From Isoetes taiwanensis (lineage: Eukaryota > Streptophyta > Lycopodiopsida > Isoetales > Isoetaceae), in the NCBI GenBank assembly GCA_021234155.1, contig JAJEKV010000001.1, positions 36,566,826 to 36,630,825 on the forward strand: a DNA stretch of 64,000 bases, written 5' to 3'. Positions 62,043 to 64,000 of this stretch are shown here, piece by piece. Numbering within the stretch: position 1 is the stretch's first letter; each line of letters begins with the position of its first letter. The position numbers and the translations under genes are program-made. The notes below the pieces were generated by a model that was not told the DNA's origin, did no database searches, and saw only the letters and a list, made by a program, of their open reading frames with translations.

Positions 62043-64000
62043 TCATTCCCCTTCCATGCTAATTCCTTGCATATCCTCAGTCCCTAAGATTCCCAACCTG
62101 TGCTTGAACTTTTGGAATTTAAATTCAGACAACCCTTTTGTTAGAACATCTGCCACCTGCTCATGTGTTGAAATATATTCCACTGTGATTATTCCTTTTG
62201 CAACCATCTCCCTAATGAAGTGAACGTGCAATTCTATATGCTTTGTTCTCTGATGCAGGACTGGATTACGAGTAATTGCAATACAACTTAAGCTATCAGA
62301 ATATAGAACTGTAGGCAATTTCTGATAGATTTTGAGCTCATCAAGTAATCTTCTGATCCAAGCAATTTCTTTAGCTGCTAGAGTAGTTGAATTGTATTCG
62401 GCCTCTGCTGTGGACATGGCTACATTGGATTGCTTCTTGCTTTTCCAAGTCACTGCTGCTCCATTAACATCAGACAGAATCCAGAAGTTGATTTTCTTGT
62501 GTCTATATCACTGCCCCAGTCAGCATCAGCGTATCCAGTTAATGTCATATCTTTACTGTTATACGTAAGGCCATGATTCTGAGTGTGTTTCAGATACCTT
62601 AGAACTCGCTTAGCTGTGATCCAGTGCTGGTAACCTGGATTGTTGCAAAACCTGCTCAGTAGGCTGACTGTAAAAGCAATATCTGGCCTGGTACAATTTG
62701 ATACGAATAATAAACAACCTACAAGTTCCCTGTATGGAATTCTTGCCATGCTCACAGCCTATTGGTCTGTTTTAGGGCTTAACTCACTAGATAGTTTCAG
62801 ACCTTGAACTATTGGAGTTCTGGAAATGTTACAATCAAGCATATTGAATCTCCTAAGCATACCTGCTATATTGTCAGATTGAGTTATTTGCAGCTTGCAA
62901 TTTGCCTTATCTCTGGAAACTTCCATTCCCAAGAACTTCCTGAGCTCCCCAAGATCTGTCATTTTAAACTTGCTCGTTAGAACTTGTTTGCAGTGCTTTA
63001 AAATTTGTGCATCACTTGGCACCAGAAGATTGTCATCAACATATAGAGCCAAAATGCAAAATTGGCTCCCTTGATTCAGGATGTACATGTTTCCATCATT
63101 TGAGAGCTTAGTAAATCCCTGATCTTGCAGATATTTGTCATAACATTGGTACCACATTCTTGGGGACTGCTTGAGTCCATACACTGCGCGTTTAAGTTTC
63201 CACACCATTCCTTCTTCAGCAGCCTCAAATCCTGGGGCCTGCTTCATGTAGACATCCTCATTGAGCTCAGCATTGAGAAAGGCCGTACTCACATCCATGT
63301 GGTGTACTTCTAGGTTGTGTGCATTTGCAAATGATAGTAATACCCTAACACTTGTCAATTTGACTATAGGAGAGAATGTCTCCTCATAATCCATCCCTTT
63401 TCTTTGTGTGTACCCTTGAGCCACTAGTCTCGCCCTGAATTTCTTCTCACCATTAATTCCAGATTTTATTTTGTATAGCCATTTGCTGCCTATGACGTTC
63501 TTCCCTTCTGGTTTTCTGACCACATCATATGTTTGTGTTCTACCAAAGGCCAACAACTCTTCTTCCATTGCAATTTTCCAGCGATCTGACTGTTCAGAGC
63601 TCATGGCTTCTTCAAAAGACTGTGGAATGCCAGGTTCAATGATTGCCAAGATTTGGTGAATGTCAAGATCCTCATCATGTAATCTTTTACTTCTTCCCCC
63701 TTCTACTCTGCCATACAAGTCTGGATTTAAGTCAATGGTCTCCTTCAGTTTGTCCACCTCTGTTTTTCTCTTTTTCCTCTCCTTTTGTTCAAGGTCAGCC
63801 ATCGATCTATTGCTGGTGTCAGGGTTTTCACTATGGTCGTTTAGTACATTCTCTTCCCTTTCTTCCCCTTCAATGTAAGTGCCTTGGTCTGCTCCACCTT
63901 CTGCAGCATCTGCATCATTATGTAACGAGTCATCATCAAGGTCACTCACATTTGTTGAATTCTGCACATTTGTGGGAACCTTTGGCATATGGGCTTGCTC
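62043..64000 (-). pseudogene. Ty1/copia polyprotein, RT and RNase H (broken, truncated by window end)
   Basis: On the minus strand, entering at the window end, a low-complexity spacer (DLDDDSLHNDADAAEGG) is followed by the copia reverse transcriptase. Landmarks are SKWLYKIKSGINGEKKFRAR, LVAQGYTQRKGMDYEETFSP, VHHMDVSTAFLNAELNEDVY, KRAVYGLKQSPRMWYQ and the catalytic YVDDNLLV. An in-frame TAG follows KTDQ near 62,757. Then come YRELVGCLLFVSNCTRPDIA and TGYADADWGSDIDTRKSTSG. A one-base loss near 62,455 puts the RNase H end (WKSKKQSNVAMSTAEAEYNS, RTKHIELHVHFIREMVAKG, VADVLTKGL) in another frame. The element would replicate through an RNA intermediate. These breaks make this copy inactive. Gag, protease and integrase lie beyond the window. 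Confidence 0.95.

Noticed and set aside
63125-63878. Plus-strand frames opposite the copia element
   Set aside because: Shadows of the RT reading frame on the other strand.
1-64000. CRISPR arrays, rRNA genes, bacterial operons or phage genes
   Set aside because: None seen. Spaced short repeats here are TATA-palindrome clusters or satellites without unique spacers, and the content is plant nuclear.

Overview
This is a low-gene, transposon-rich stretch of a land-plant nuclear genome. The plant identity rests on a complete PORR-domain organelle RNA-binding protein gene, remnants of PPR proteins with PLS-type repeats and an E motif, BPM-type MATH domains, an HDA15-like deacetylase fragment, and plant LINE, Ty1/copia, MULE, PIF/Harbinger, SINE and Helitron-like elements. 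The long introns-and-repeats landscape and the style of the PPR relics would fit a large-genome vascular plant such as a fern, lycophyte or gymnosperm. That guess is weak; no taxon can be named from the sequence alone.

Layout. 1-1,110 is a diverged copy of a module from the tandem array that follows. 1,111-6,400 is mostly unrecognised, with short duplications and a 78-bp LINE tail. 6,475-21,097 is a tandem array with a period of about 4.7-4.9 kb. Its units hold, on the minus strand, a lysine-rich/acidic coiled-coil reading frame and fragments of a MATH domain resembling plant BTB/POZ-MATH (BPM) proteins. Two units carry a chimera in which the coiled-coil frame runs into the MATH domain. Two others carry the MATH domain with its own upstream sequence. 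All MATH copies are frameshifted. Only the first coiled-coil copy is open over its whole length, and it lacks the MATH part. Units are separated by clusters of a palindromic TATA-like motif. A 5'-truncated LINE (9,741-12,140) sits inside the array.

21,097-37,252 holds an inverted pair of a roughly 1-kb repeat, a PPR pseudogene, a truncated deacetylase, scattered exons of an unrecognised gene (29.7-32.4 kb), and the one convincingly intact gene, the PORR gene (32,776-33,903, minus). A 663-bp MULE derivative with a transposase-end relic lies 135 bp upstream of the PORR start codon. Two more elements with MULE-like termini are nested in the distal copy of the 1-kb repeat.

37-52 kb is mainly non-coding: two tRNA-derived SINE copies, a 156-bp tandem duplication, a Helitron-like 5' end, an LRR relic, and a second LINE of the same family (49,382-51,230) beside a degenerate 10-12-bp satellite. 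52.5-64 kb carries two more PPR relics, an alpha/beta-hydrolase pseudogene that keeps its introns, a DUF8039-like fragment, two small unrecognised frames around a PIF/Harbinger-type MITE (59,699-60,262), and the 3' half of a broken Ty1/copia polyprotein that runs off the window end. Apart from the PORR gene, almost everything recognisable is mobile DNA or decayed gene pieces. No operon-like or defence-type system is seen.
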